Shown one piece after another: positions 22,899 to 31,365 of a stretch of 34,417 nt of DNA. A program made the position numbers and the translations under genes. This DNA is from Bacillota bacterium. GTDB lineage: Bacteria; Bacillota; Clostridia; UBA1381; UMGS1253. The notes beneath the pieces are model-generated. The model saw nothing but the letters and a program-made list of their open reading frames with translations, had not been told where the DNA came from and searched no databases. Every line of letters begins with the position of its first letter. Positions within the stretch are counted from its first letter, which is position 1. The stretch lies in the NCBI GenBank assembly GCA_022706785.1, contig JAKJBW010000021.1:1-34417 (forward strand). Direction: 5' to 3'.

Positions 22899-24881
22899 TT
22901 AAAAATCAATCCTCACGGTATTGCTTCGGCTATCCCACCCCACATTTGCATCCAATGCTTCTGCAATGACACGCACCGGCACAAGCGTGCGGTCATTGAC
23001 GGTTGCGGCGGGAACATCCATGACGACGGTGCGGCTACGGCCATTTTTAGAAACTATAAGGTCTTTATCGCCCAGCCGCAGTGTGACAGTCGTTTCACTG
23101 TCGTGCAGGACCACTTTCTGTGTGCTTGCATCCCACGAAACGGTCATGCCCATTTTTTCAAATACGCCGCGCACCGGCACAAGCGTGCGGTCACTGGCAA
23201 TTATGGGCCGCTGATCGGGAAATACCACTTCATTATTGTTCACAAATACCCGTATGGCGGGCAGTACATTGATCTCAAAGGATTTTTCAACTGCCGTCCG
23301 TCCGCTTATCATGTAGCGAATGCTAAGCGTGTGTGCGCCTTCTGTCAGGCCGGCCAGATTCAGATCGTAACTGTAAGGCGGCAGAGCAATTTCATACAGA
23401 GGCTGACCGTCTGCCAAATAACACACGCTGCCATTGGCCTTGGGGAAATAAGCCGCTGCCGACAGCGAAACCGTGTCGTCCTGATAATATTGCCCCCCAT
23501 AAAACGGCCTGTAGCCATAACCTGCCTGACTGTCTGCGTCTGACAGGAAATAACCGTCCGCGACCATTTCGTTGTATGTGCGATTAAGCAAATCGCTGTC
23601 GTGTAACGAATATACGTTAGCCTCATTTGCCATATTCACATTAAAATAACACATCATCTTGACGCGCGGGAACACGCGGGGCAGCTCGCCGTACAGCTGC
23701 CTCAGCCGAAGCGCAGCCCATGCCGTGGTATCCTCATTTTCGGTGCGGATATAATGCGGTGTACCGCACTCACTGATCATGACAGGCTTTTGTATGTTAC
23801 GGCGTTCCATAAACTGCATAAGCGGCGTCAGCCGGCAGACAGGGTCGGCATATTCGCCGGCCATGAAGTAGGTATTTAAAATGTCTGTCTGATCGCCGTG
23901 ATCCCTTTTGCCGTTAAAATATTTTATGGTGTACAGACTTGCGCCTACCCAGTCGACATACTCATCGCCGGGATAATACATGTCATAGGGGCGGTCAAGC
24001 GCGCCCAGGTCGCCGGGGGACCATACCATGGCGATATTCGGCTTGGTTTTCGCATAGTCGGCCACATAGCGAAACGCGTGCACAAAGCTCTGCGCATCGT
24101 CACCCGAAGGGCCAAGGTTCATTTCGGCGCCAAACCTTAAGAAGATCTTTAGCCCGGATGCGGCTAAGTAATCAATAGTCTTTTTAATATAAGCTTCGCG
24201 GGACTCAATGTGAGATAAGCTGCCCGAAACATTCCAGGCCAGCTCCACCGCGGTATCCGATTCTTTTGCGTTTGCAAAATAATTGGCATACCGCGCCAAA
24301 CCTTCAATGTCATCGCCGAATTCGAGATACATCAAGTAGACCGAATTCTTTTTGGGAAAAACGGCCGAGATTTTATCTGCGTCAAATCCGAGTATGCGCG
24401 GGTCGGCATCATAAACCGAGCCAAACAGCACGCCGGATCTCGGCTCAAATTTTGCGCCGTAATATGGCGGACTGTAAGACGTATCCTTTATAAATACATC
24501 CAGGCGGCTGGTGAGCAGTATGATCTTTGTTTCGGCGAACGCCACGCCGTCGCTCCAGCCCATATACTGACCGTAGGGAATATATTTTTTGTAGTATGCC
24601 AAGGCACGGTCATAAAGCCCCAGCCTTTCAGCGCAGCGGGAAAGCTGTTCGTAGCGCCCGGCCAGGAATTCTTTTTTTATCTGTGAATCGGCTTCAGCTT
24701 CCATGATATCAACCGATTTCTGGCCCCATTCGAGGATCTGCCAGTCGTCGCCTGCGTTTACGGCGGCCGAATACTTATCAAGCACCGGCCAGATGGCGGC
24801 GGGGAAATCGGCGGCCATCACAGGGGCGGACGCCAAAATAAGTGATAATGCTACTGAAAAAGCAATCAGTTTTATGCGCAT
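22899..24881 (-). CDS. Secreted GH26-like glycoside hydrolase with C-terminal stalk domains
   Basis: A 660-aa exported protein, starting at ATG 24881 behind AAAGGTGG, with a signal peptide (1-23, cut after VMA). An N-terminal helical part (about 25-120) is followed by a TIM-barrel-like domain (about 140-430) whose motifs fit family GH26 (beta-mannanase type): FLRFGAEMN (candidate acid/base Glu near 263) and KPVMISECGTPHY (candidate nucleophile Glu near 370). A beta-rich linker follows, then two copper-amine-oxidase-type stalk repeats at the C-terminus, with RTLVPVRGVFEKMGM and RTLVPVRVIAEALDA. It is in an operon with a polysaccharide deacetylase, which points to turnover of an acetylated polysaccharide. 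Substrate not proven. Confidence 0.82.
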   Translation of the reverse strand: MRIKLIAFSVALSLILASAPVMAADFPAAIWPVLDKYSAAVNAGDDWQILEWGQKSVDIMEAEADSQIKKEFLAGRYEQLSRCAERLGLYDRALAYYKKYIPYGQYMGWSDGVAFAETKIILLTSRLDVFIKDTSYSPPYYGAKFEPRSGVLFGSVYDADPRILGFDADKISAVFPKKNSVYLMYLEFGDDIEGLARYANYFANAKESDTAVELAWNVSGSLSHIESREAYIKKTIDYLAASGLKIFLRFGAEMNLGPSGDDAQSFVHAFRYVADYAKTKPNIAMVWSPGDLGALDRPYDMYYPGDEYVDWVGASLYTIKYFNGKRDHGDQTDILNTYFMAGEYADPVCRLTPLMQFMERRNIQKPVMISECGTPHYIRTENEDTTAWAALRLRQLYGELPRVFPRVKMMCYFNVNMANEANVYSLHDSDLLNRTYNEMVADGYFLSDADSQAGYGYRPFYGGQYYQDDTVSLSAAAYFPKANGSVCYLADGQPLYEIALPPYSYDLNLAGLTEGAHTLSIRYMISGRTAVEKSFEINVLPAIRVFVNNNEVVFPDQRPIIASDRTLVPVRGVFEKMGMTVSWDASTQKVVLHDSETTVTLRLGDKDLIVSKNGRSRTVVMDVPAATVNDRTLVPVRVIAEALDANVGWDSRSNTVRIDF

Positions 24882-24946
24882 AGCGTTTTTCCACCTTTAT
24901 CCGGCCCGCCCTAAGACCAGGCATATGTTGTCGTACAGGCTGCGTA

Positions 24947-25741
24947 TCAAAGAAACATGTTTTCTTCAATCACTTCAAGCAGCCTTGCGCCGGTCTGGTT
25001 GCCGTTTACTGTAATGCGTTTAATGGCGTACGGATCATCGGCTAAGCTGTTGGTGCCCGAATCGCCTACTTTGCATCCGAGCTTATAACCCGCTTTCCTT
25101 GCCCCTGCTATCACCGTATCATTCATAGCGCCCTGAGGGTACGCTACCACATTGCATTTTCGGCCGAGATTGCTTTCGATTAATTTTTTGGAGGCGCTCA
25201 TTTCGTATGCGATTTCGGAATCGCTAAGGGTAGAGAGCACACGATGGGAATATGTGTGGCTTTGGATATCAATAACGCCGCTGTCTAACATTTCGCGCGC
25301 CTGGTTCCAGGAAAAATGCGGATTTTCCGAAAGAGCCCTGCCCCTGCGGTCGGCGATGATGAAAATCGTCGCTTTCATATTCAGCTTTTTAAGCACAGGA
25401 TACGCGTATTGGTAATTGCTGTAGTATCCGTCGTCAAAGGTGATGATAATGGGCTTTGGCGGCAGCGGCACACCGTTTTGGAGCCAGTTGTAATACTCCG
25501 CAAATCCGATTGTGGTGTATCCGTCGTTCTTGATAGCCTGCATATGGCTTTCAAAAAGACCGGGGGAAATATTTAAAAGCGGATCGTAGCTGCCATTATG
25601 GTCGGGGTCCATGATGTTATGGTAAAGGATAACGGGCACGCGCACATTCGACGTATCGGGATATGCCGAAGCGGAAAAACATGCGATAATCACAAACGTG
25701 AAAATCGTAAACAGGGCAAACGTAACTGCTCTTTTCATCAT
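24947..25741 (-). CDS. Exported polysaccharide deacetylase (NodB/CE4 family)
   Basis: Metal-dependent de-N- or de-O-acetylase of extracellular or wall polysaccharide. It is 264 aa with a signal peptide or N-terminal anchor (1-26). CE4 motifs: TFDDGY (motif 1, with catalytic and metal Asp), SHTYSH (motif 2, metal His pair), the YPQG segment (motif 3 region) and the terminal KRITVNG. Upstream VPVILYHNIMD is typical of the extracellular subgroup. The first of two adjacent ATGs (25741) is best placed after AAGGA. The GH26-like gene follows 65 nt later. Confidence 0.92.
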   Translation of the reverse strand: MMKRAVTFALFTIFTFVIIACFSASAYPDTSNVRVPVILYHNIMDPDHNGSYDPLLNISPGLFESHMQAIKNDGYTTIGFAEYYNWLQNGVPLPPKPIIITFDDGYYSNYQYAYPVLKKLNMKATIFIIADRRGRALSENPHFSWNQAREMLDSGVIDIQSHTYSHRVLSTLSDSEIAYEMSASKKLIESNLGRKCNVVAYPQGAMNDTVIAGARKAGYKLGCKVGDSGTNSLADDPYAIKRITVNGNQTGARLLEVIEENMFL

Positions 25742-25787
25742 AAGGGGACCGTCCTTGTATATACAGTAATTTATCCATAGTATATTT

Positions 25788-25816
25788 ATTATACATGCGG
25801 GCTGTTTTTATGTCAA
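25788..25816 (-). promoter_or_regulatory. Perfect-consensus sigma-A promoter of the deacetylase operon
   Basis: Minus strand: -35 TTGACA (25816-25811), 17-nt spacer, -10 TATAAT (25793-25788). The -35 box lies inside a 10-bp palindrome, GTCAATTGAC (25812-25821), which could be an operator half. Confidence 0.8.
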
Positions 25817-25854
25817 TTGACACATTTATGCAGGCTGACAAACGCAAAAATTTT

Positions 25855-26346
25855 TTATTCTGTTTTTGGAAGATGCCCCTGCCTGGCTAGCGATAAAAAG
25901 CCTGTCTGCCGCAAGGCTTCGTACAGAACTACCGCAACAGAATTTGACAGATTCAGGCTCCTGGCCCCGGCAATCATTGGTATTCTGACGCATTTTTCCG
26001 GCTTTGCGCACAGCAGAGCTTCCGGCAGACCGGCCGTTTCCTTGCCGAACATCAGATAATCGCCGTCGTGATAAACGGCGTCGCAGTATGTGCGCGGCGC
26101 TTTAGTGGTGCACAGCCAGCAGTTTGCGGCCGGGTTTTTGGCATAGAAATCAGTCAAGCTGTCGTAATAGGTAATATCTAAAAGGTGCCAGTAGTCAAGG
26201 CCGGCACGCTTTAAGTTCCTGTCGGTTATCTCAAACCCGGTGGGCTTTATAATATGCAGCCGGCTGCCGGTGACGGCGCAGGTGCGTGCGATGTTTCCTG
26301 TGTTCTGGGGAATTTGAGGCTCGTGAAGAACAAGATTGAAGCTCAA
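25855..26346 (-). CDS. trmL: tRNA (cytidine(34)-2'-O)-methyltransferase TrmL
   Basis: SPOUT-class methyltransferase acting on the wobble base of tRNA-Leu. It is 163 aa from TTG 26346 (AAAGGA 9 nt upstream; a GTG at 26352 is the alternative). The knotted fold is shown by HEPQIPQNTGNIARTC at the N-terminus, then FGKETAGLPE (motif 2), and IPMIAGARSLNLSNSVAVVLYE (motif 3, the SAM-binding knot). Compact size without an RNA-binding extension fits TrmL rather than TrmH. It is 46 nt downstream of the DUF362 gene on the same strand. Confidence 0.92.
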   Translation of the reverse strand: MSFNLVLHEPQIPQNTGNIARTCAVTGSRLHIIKPTGFEITDRNLKRAGLDYWHLLDITYYDSLTDFYAKNPAANCWLCTTKAPRTYCDAVYHDGDYLMFGKETAGLPEALLCAKPEKCVRIPMIAGARSLNLSNSVAVVLYEALRQTGFLSLARQGHLPKTE

Positions 26347-26392
26347 GCACACTCATCCTTTCAAAGTCCGGTATTAGGTCAAGATATTTGCG

Positions 26393-27523
26393 CTACATGC
26401 GCCCGATCAGCCGGTTTCGCCTGGCCTGTATGGCTTTGGCGGGGCAAAGCTCCTGGCAGCAGAAGCACGAGATGCACTTTTCAGACGCAAGCACGGGCCG
26501 CTTGTATTTAAGGTGCAGCGCGTTTGTGGGGCAGCTGCGCACGCAGTCGCCGCAGCCGACGCATATGCCGTAATTGAAATCGGGTTTTGGCGCGAGGCTG
26601 CGCCGCAGCCATGCCGAAACGGGCTTTGGTATAAAGCGGCGGTCGAAAAAGTCGGGCGTGCCGATAGGGGGCTTGATAAGATCGGATACCAGCAGGCCGT
26701 CCAAAGGGTCACCCGCTAAACTCAGCTCTGTACAGAGCGAGCGCATCTGCGATTCCGCAATGGTAGGCGCCTCCTGCGGCGTGATGCCTACCATGCGCGC
26801 AGCCACCAGGTCAAGCGCGTACGGGCTTGCGCTTGCCAGCACGGCGCCGAATTTGCGCGGTGTGCCGCCTGTGGGGCCCTGCCCCTCCATGCCTACGATG
26901 GCGTCCATAAACGAAAGGGTGGGGCGCACGCACTGGCACAGATCCACCAGCATAGCGCAAAAACGCTCGCGCTCAGGCATTGAGAAGTGATACTCCGCCT
27001 TGTACAGCCCGGGGATACAGCCGAACATATTTTTAACCGCGCCGCTGTAGAAGGTCATCATATGTGTTTTGAGCTTAGGCACCGAGATAACGACATCGGC
27101 GTTTAAAACAGGGTTTATGATGGGGAAGCTTTTCACCTGTCTGCCGTCGGGAAAGTCGACGCGTGAATAGGCGGTGTCATAGTTTAAAGCAATGCCGAGC
27201 CTTTGGGCAACGTCAGCAATGCCGCAGCCAGTATATACTGAACGCAGCATAGCTTCGTTATAAGGCCCGCCGGGGCTGTCGGCGATGATGACCGCAGCGC
27301 CCGCCTCCATTACAGCAAGCGAGAGTGCTTCGGCAAAGACCGGATGGGTCGTGGCGGCGTTGGCGGGATTCTTTTTCATGATAAGGTTGAGCTTAAGTAA
27401 AACCTTATCGCCGGGCTTTATGAATTTGCCGACGCCGCCGATATTGTCAAAGGATTGTCTGACAATGCGCAAAACGTCGGGCAGATTGTAGTCTTCGCAC
27501 CTTAAGACGGATACCGTATCCAT
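26393..27523 (-). CDS. DUF362 protein with C-terminal 2[4Fe-4S] ferredoxin domain
   Basis: A 376-aa protein from ATG 27523 (GGAAGGA 11 nt upstream). The DUF362 domain (about 1-290) includes LKLNLI, ADSPGGPY, VISVPKLKTHMMTFYSGAVKNMFGC and the APTIAES region. The C-terminal part carries two cluster motifs, CVGCGDCVRSCP and CISCFCCQELCP. It has no signal peptide. Function is not established for the family; electron transfer or a redox enzyme role is an inference. It lies between a Pit/PhoU pair and trmL. Confidence 0.9.
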   Translation of the reverse strand: MDTVSVLRCEDYNLPDVLRIVRQSFDNIGGVGKFIKPGDKVLLKLNLIMKKNPANAATTHPVFAEALSLAVMEAGAAVIIADSPGGPYNEAMLRSVYTGCGIADVAQRLGIALNYDTAYSRVDFPDGRQVKSFPIINPVLNADVVISVPKLKTHMMTFYSGAVKNMFGCIPGLYKAEYHFSMPERERFCAMLVDLCQCVRPTLSFMDAIVGMEGQGPTGGTPRKFGAVLASASPYALDLVAARMVGITPQEAPTIAESQMRSLCTELSLAGDPLDGLLVSDLIKPPIGTPDFFDRRFIPKPVSAWLRRSLAPKPDFNYGICVGCGDCVRSCPTNALHLKYKRPVLASEKCISCFCCQELCPAKAIQARRNRLIGRM

Positions 27524-27574
27524 GATCTTGTCAGTCCTTCCGCAAAACGAATTTAAAAGGCACCGCAAAATAAC

Positions 27575-27598
27575 GCCGGCACTTTTTCAAATGCCGGC
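27575..27598 (-). terminator. Hairpin after the phoU-like gene
   Basis: Perfect 7-bp stem GCCGGCA/TGCCGGC with a 10-nt loop, 15 nt beyond the stop on the minus strand, followed by GTTATTTT. Confidence 0.5.
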
Positions 27599-27612
27599 AT
27601 AATCGCTATTGT

Positions 27613-28236
27613 TTACGAGTTTTTCAGAATGATGCTTTCCACCACGTCCGCCGCATGCTCGCAAGCATCGCAGCATTTTTCCAGCCGGTTGAAGGTTTCG
27701 CTCCAGGTCATGATTTCGAGCGGATCACGTGAGGAGCCGTAAAGGTTTCGCATAGCCTCTACATAGAGCCGGTCGCCTTCTTCCTCAAGCCGGTTGATCT
27801 CAATGATGCTTTCCTGTATTTTTGCCGACCTGCGAAAGCCGTGCAGCTCCTTCATGGTAACCTCCAGTGCATTGCAGCAGGCTTCGACTATGGCAGCAAA
27901 TTTCAGTGCCTCGCTGCGCAGCTTCTGGATGTGGAACATGTGTACCCTTAAAAGCACGTCCTCAATATTGTCTGTAATCTCGTCAATCTCCTGTGCCAAA
28001 AGAATGATATCCTCCCGCTCTATGGGGGTGATAAATTCCTTCATCAGACGATGTATCATGTTGTGCTTTTCGATATCGGCCTCATGCTCAATTTTATGGA
28101 TGTAGTCCATGTTCTGTGAGAGCAGGTTAACGTCGAAATTGTCAAACATCTTGCGCAGGTTCTGTGCCGCCTCGCAGGAATAAGACACCAGCTTCTCCAG
28201 CATCACGAAGTAGTTGCACACATTCTTCCTTGCCAT
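27613..28236 (-). CDS. DUF47 family PhoU-like protein
   Basis: A 207-aa all-helical protein, start ATG 28236 (MARKNVCNYF; AAAGG 10 nt upstream). PhoU-like features: KIEHEADIEKHNMIHRLMKEFITPIEREDIILLAQEIDEITDNIEDVL, where the acidic/His E-x3-D pattern binds metal clusters, repeated later in RLEEEGDRLYVEAMRNLY and CEHAADVVESIIL. DUF47 proteins accompany Pit transporters and are thought to control them. It follows the pit gene by 85 nt on the same strand. Confidence 0.93.
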   Translation of the reverse strand: MARKNVCNYFVMLEKLVSYSCEAAQNLRKMFDNFDVNLLSQNMDYIHKIEHEADIEKHNMIHRLMKEFITPIEREDIILLAQEIDEITDNIEDVLLRVHMFHIQKLRSEALKFAAIVEACCNALEVTMKELHGFRRSAKIQESIIEINRLEEEGDRLYVEAMRNLYGSSRDPLEIMTWSETFNRLEKCCDACEHAADVVESIILKNS

Positions 28237-28321
28237 TATGTCACTGCCTTTCATCAAATAGATATATAAATATTAAAGAAAATAAATTTCTGAGCTGTCT
28301 CTTCCTATAAAAGCCTCACGC

Positions 28322-29374
28322 TTAAAAAAACCATAAAAACAGCTTTACCATTAAAAACGCGATAAGCGCACAGCCAGGGAAGGTGAGCACCCATGCCGTA
28401 ATCATCTCGTTGACGATAGACCAGTTAACGGACTTTAGGCGCTTTGCCGCCCCCACGCCCATGATGGCAGTGGTTTTGGTATGGGTAGTGCTTACGGGGA
28501 TCCCGGTGAGCGATGAAAGCAGCAGGCAGCCGGCGGCCGCTAAGTCGGCTGAAAAGCCCTGATATTTTTCCAGCTTGACCATATCCATGCCAACCGCCTT
28601 AATGATCCTGTAACCGCCGATAGAGGTTCCCAGCGCCATGAGCGCGGAGCAAAATACCATAAGCCACATAGGTATCTGAAAGTCAGGAATTTGCGCCTGC
28701 CCTCCGGCAAGGCACACACCCAGAAGGAAGACGCCGATAAACTTCTGCCCGTCCTGGGCGCCATGCATAAACGCCATTGCCGCGCCTCCGCCTATCTGGG
28801 CGTATTTGAAAAACCCGTCGGTCCGGCGGCGATTCATGCCGCGGCACAAAAACTCGGTGAGCCTGACGGTAAACCATCCCATGGCAAACCCCAGCACACT
28901 GGAAAGCACAAGTCCGTAGACTACCTTCATCCACGCGGCCGCCCGGATTCCCTCCAGCCCGCCGTGCATGGCAATGGCCGCGCCTGTGATTCCGGCAATG
29001 AGCGCATGGCTTTCGCTTGTAGGGATACCCAGCCGCCATGCGGCCGTAGCCCATGTGACAATAGCGAACAAAGCCGCGCACAACGCAATAAGCGCCTCGT
29101 GCGTGTCGCCTCCGAAATCCACCATGCTCGACATGGTGTAGGCAACAGTGGAATTGATCAATGTCATCACAAGCACGCCCAGAAAATTGAATATTGCGGC
29201 CATGATAATTGCCGCGCGCGGGCTCATGGATCTTGTCGACACACAGGTCGCGATAGCGTTCGGAGCGTCGGTCCAGCCGTTTACCAAAATAACGCCTGCT
29301 ATCAGCAGCATGGTGATAAGCAGGGGAGCGCTGGCGGTGAGCTGACCCAAAAACGCTGTGAACGAAATATCCAT
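28322..29374 (-). CDS. pit: Pit-family inorganic phosphate transporter
   Basis: A 350-aa integral membrane protein with about ten helices. The two inverted-repeat signatures are present: GWTDAPNAIATCVSTRSMSP in the N-terminal half and GIPVSTTHTKTTAIMGVGAAK in the C-terminal half. Central FMHGAQDGQKFIGVFLLG is also typical. The family imports metal-phosphate in symport with protons or sodium. AAAGGAGA precedes ATG 29374. It pairs with the DUF47 gene downstream; I see no clear Pho box. Confidence 0.95.
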   Translation of the reverse strand: MDISFTAFLGQLTASAPLLITMLLIAGVILVNGWTDAPNAIATCVSTRSMSPRAAIIMAAIFNFLGVLVMTLINSTVAYTMSSMVDFGGDTHEALIALCAALFAIVTWATAAWRLGIPTSESHALIAGITGAAIAMHGGLEGIRAAAWMKVVYGLVLSSVLGFAMGWFTVRLTEFLCRGMNRRRTDGFFKYAQIGGGAAMAFMHGAQDGQKFIGVFLLGVCLAGGQAQIPDFQIPMWLMVFCSALMALGTSIGGYRIIKAVGMDMVKLEKYQGFSADLAAAGCLLLSSLTGIPVSTTHTKTTAIMGVGAAKRLKSVNWSIVNEMITAWVLTFPGCALIAFLMVKLFLWFF

Positions 29375-29411
29375 TTTACTATCTCCTTTGATGCGGTCTG
29401 GCAGCTGGCCG

Positions 29412-29442
29412 CTTCCGCCGCTGTATATCCTATATGCGGAAG
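29412..29442 (-). other. Leader dyad upstream of pit
   Basis: CTTCCGC (29412-29418) and GCGGAAG (29436-29442) form a 7-bp stem around an AT-rich loop. It is 38 nt upstream of the pit start codon. Whether it is an operator or an RNA hairpin is open. Confidence 0.35.
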
Positions 29443-29612
29443 AAAAAAAGTTAAATCTGTATTTTTCGCAAAATTACTACAAAATTTTTCAACCGGAGAA
29501 AAGCATAACATATTAAGAAGAATAAATCAATATACATAAAAAAAACTTTTTTTTAAACCTCCAGGTAGCCACTGCACTGCTAAAGCGGCTTTGAAAAAAT
29601 AATTCAAAAATC

Positions 29613-29626
29613 GTTGCAGGTGCAAC
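29613..29626 (+). promoter_or_regulatory. Crp/Fnr-type dyad upstream of hcp
   Basis: Perfect 6+2+6 palindrome GTTGCAGGTGCAAC. Its centre (29619.5) is exactly 41.5 bp before the start predicted from the TAGAAT -10 box (29649-29654). That is the class-II activator position used by Crp/Fnr family proteins, which include the HcpR regulators of hcp genes. Confidence 0.55.
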
Positions 29627-29648
29627 ATACTTGGCCGGCGATTTCGTG

Positions 29649-29654
29649 TAGAAT
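29649..29654 (+). promoter_or_regulatory. -10 box of the hcp promoter
   Basis: TAGAAT with no usable -35 hexamer at 16-18 nt upstream (CATACT at 17). This is expected for an activator-dependent promoter; predicted start near 29661. Confidence 0.5.
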
Positions 29655-29688
29655 AAGGCCGTAAAAATCAAGATGGGGGTAGAAAATT

Positions 29689-31257
29689 ATGGGCAATATG
29701 TTTTGTTTTCAATGTGAACAGACTGCCGGCTGCACCGGTTGTACGGGCAGAGCCGGCGTGTGCGGAAAGCCGGCCGATACGGCAAACCTTCAGGATGAGC
29801 TTACCGGCGCACTGATAGGGCTTGCCCGCCTGGCACAGCGCGGGGACACTAAAGCGTCCACACACAAGGCCATGCTGGCCGGACTGTTCACCACTATTAC
29901 AAATGTTAACTTTGACAGTGAGGCGGTAGGCAGGCAGATAGAAGCGGTTAAAAAGGAAACGGCTGCGCTCGCGTCTCGCAGCGGGGCGGTTGAAGCCTAC
30001 GATATGCAGCAGCTTTGGAACGACAATGAGGATATACGCTCACTGAAATCCCTGATCCTTTTCGGTCTGCGCGGTATGGCGGCGTACGCCTATCACGCAC
30101 TCGTGCTGGGGTATACCGACGATGAAGTGAACGACTTTTTTTATAAAGCACTGGCCGCAATCGGCGAAGATATGGACATGGAAGCGCTGCTGCCGCTTGT
30201 GATGGAAACGGGGCAGGCCAATCTGAAGTGTATGGCGCTCTTGGATGCGGCAAACACCGAGAGTTACGGCAGCCCTGTGCCTACGCCGGTTTCGCTGACT
30301 ATTGAAAAGGGGCCGTTTATTGTGGTGAGCGGCCACGACTTGCGCGACCTGCATTTGCTGCTTGAGCAGACGGCGGGCAAGGGGATCAATATCTACACGC
30401 ACAGTGAAATGCTTCCGGCCCATGCCTATCCTAAGCTTAAGGCATATCCGCACCTTAAGGGTAATTTCGGGACGGCGTGGCAGAACCAGCAAAAAGAGTT
30501 TGCGGATATCCCCGCGCCCGTGCTGTTCACCACAAATTGCCTGATGCCCGTCCGCGACAGCTACCGTGACCGCGTTTTCACCACCGAGGTCGTGGCTTAT
30601 CCGGGCATGGTGCACATTGGCGAGGATAAGGACTTCACGCCTGTTATCAAAAAGGCGCTGGCACTTGGCGGCTATTCGGAGGATAACCGCATGACCGGCA
30701 TCAACGGCGGCGCGCAGGTGACGACAGGATTTGCCCACGGCACTGTGCTGGGCGTTGCCGATAAGGTGACAGACGCTGTGAAATCGGGCGCTATAGGGCA
30801 CTTTTTCCTCGTTGGCGGCTGCGACGGCGCTAAGCCCGGCCGCAACTACTACACCGAATTTGTGCAAAAAACGCCCGCGGACAGTGTTATTCTGACATTG
30901 GCCTGCGGCAAATACCGCTTCAACGATCTGGATCTGGGCGATATCGGCGGGCTGCCACGTATTATGGATATGGGCCAGTGCAACGATGCATACAGTGCAA
31001 TACGCGTGGCCGTGGCGCTATCCGAGGCGTTTGGGTGCGGCGTAAACGACCTGCCGCTGACGCTGGTGCTGTCGTGGTATGAGCAGAAGGCGGTCTGCAT
31101 ACTGCTGACACTTCTGTCGCTCGGCATCAAAAATATCTACCTCGGGCCCACACTCCCCGCGTTTGTTTCACCAAATGTGCTAAGCTACCTTGTAGAGAAC
31201 TTTGGCATTTCGCCTATTTCCACGCCCGACGAGGACTTGAAAAAGATACTTGGCTAA
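29689..31257 (+). CDS. hcp: Hybrid cluster protein (hydroxylamine/nitric oxide reductase)
   Basis: A 522-aa cytoplasmic protein with a 4Fe-4S cluster and the hybrid 4Fe-2O-2S cluster; it reduces hydroxylamine and, in enterobacteria, nitric oxide. The N-terminal cysteine motif MFCFQCEQTAGCTGCTG...GVCGK (Cys6, Cys9, Cys18, Cys25) fits class I/III. Hybrid-cluster ligand regions are visible: THSEMLPAHAYP, FTTNCLMP, LACGKYRFN, MGQCNDAYSA and a C-terminal SWYEQKAV segment. AGATGGGGG lies upstream of ATG. No hcr reductase gene is adjacent. It is monocistronic, with its own terminator. Confidence 0.96.
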   Translation: MGNMFCFQCEQTAGCTGCTGRAGVCGKPADTANLQDELTGALIGLARLAQRGDTKASTHKAMLAGLFTTITNVNFDSEAVGRQIEAVKKETAALASRSGAVEAYDMQQLWNDNEDIRSLKSLILFGLRGMAAYAYHALVLGYTDDEVNDFFYKALAAIGEDMDMEALLPLVMETGQANLKCMALLDAANTESYGSPVPTPVSLTIEKGPFIVVSGHDLRDLHLLLEQTAGKGINIYTHSEMLPAHAYPKLKAYPHLKGNFGTAWQNQQKEFADIPAPVLFTTNCLMPVRDSYRDRVFTTEVVAYPGMVHIGEDKDFTPVIKKALALGGYSEDNRMTGINGGAQVTTGFAHGTVLGVADKVTDAVKSGAIGHFFLVGGCDGAKPGRNYYTEFVQKTPADSVILTLACGKYRFNDLDLGDIGGLPRIMDMGQCNDAYSAIRVAVALSEAFGCGVNDLPLTLVLSWYEQKAVCILLTLLSLGIKNIYLGPTLPAFVSPNVLSYLVENFGISPISTPDEDLKKILG

Positions 31258-31264
31258 TATATTC

Positions 31265-31300
31265 AAAAAACTATCCTCCCCCAAGGAGGATAGTTTTTTT
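31265..31300. terminator. Bidirectional terminator between hcp and the C_GCAxxG_C_C gene
   Basis: Perfect 15-bp stem AAAAAACTATCCTCC / GGAGGATAGTTTTTT with a CCCAA loop. T-runs occur on both strands. It starts 8 nt after the hcp stop and serves the converging minus-strand operon as well. Confidence 0.9.
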
Positions 31301-31365
31301 GTGCAAAATACCGTCAAACCTGCCCCGTTTGCCTTTCCATTAAACGCCGTATTCTTTGCGTGTTG

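Noticed and set aside
22899..23626. Plus-strand frames opposite the glycosidase stalk repeats
   Set aside because: The repeated RTLVPVR coding segments create open antisense frames. They have no ribosome sites or domains.
28683..29539. Frames of 132 and 282 codons overlapping pit
   Set aside because: Pit signatures are clear in one frame only. The others are His/Arg-rich shadows typical of GC-rich membrane-protein genes.
29537..29557. A-run followed by T-run as a terminator
   Set aside because: An A8-C-T8 tract has no GC stem and lies upstream of hcp with no gene ending there. It is more likely an AT-rich spacer.
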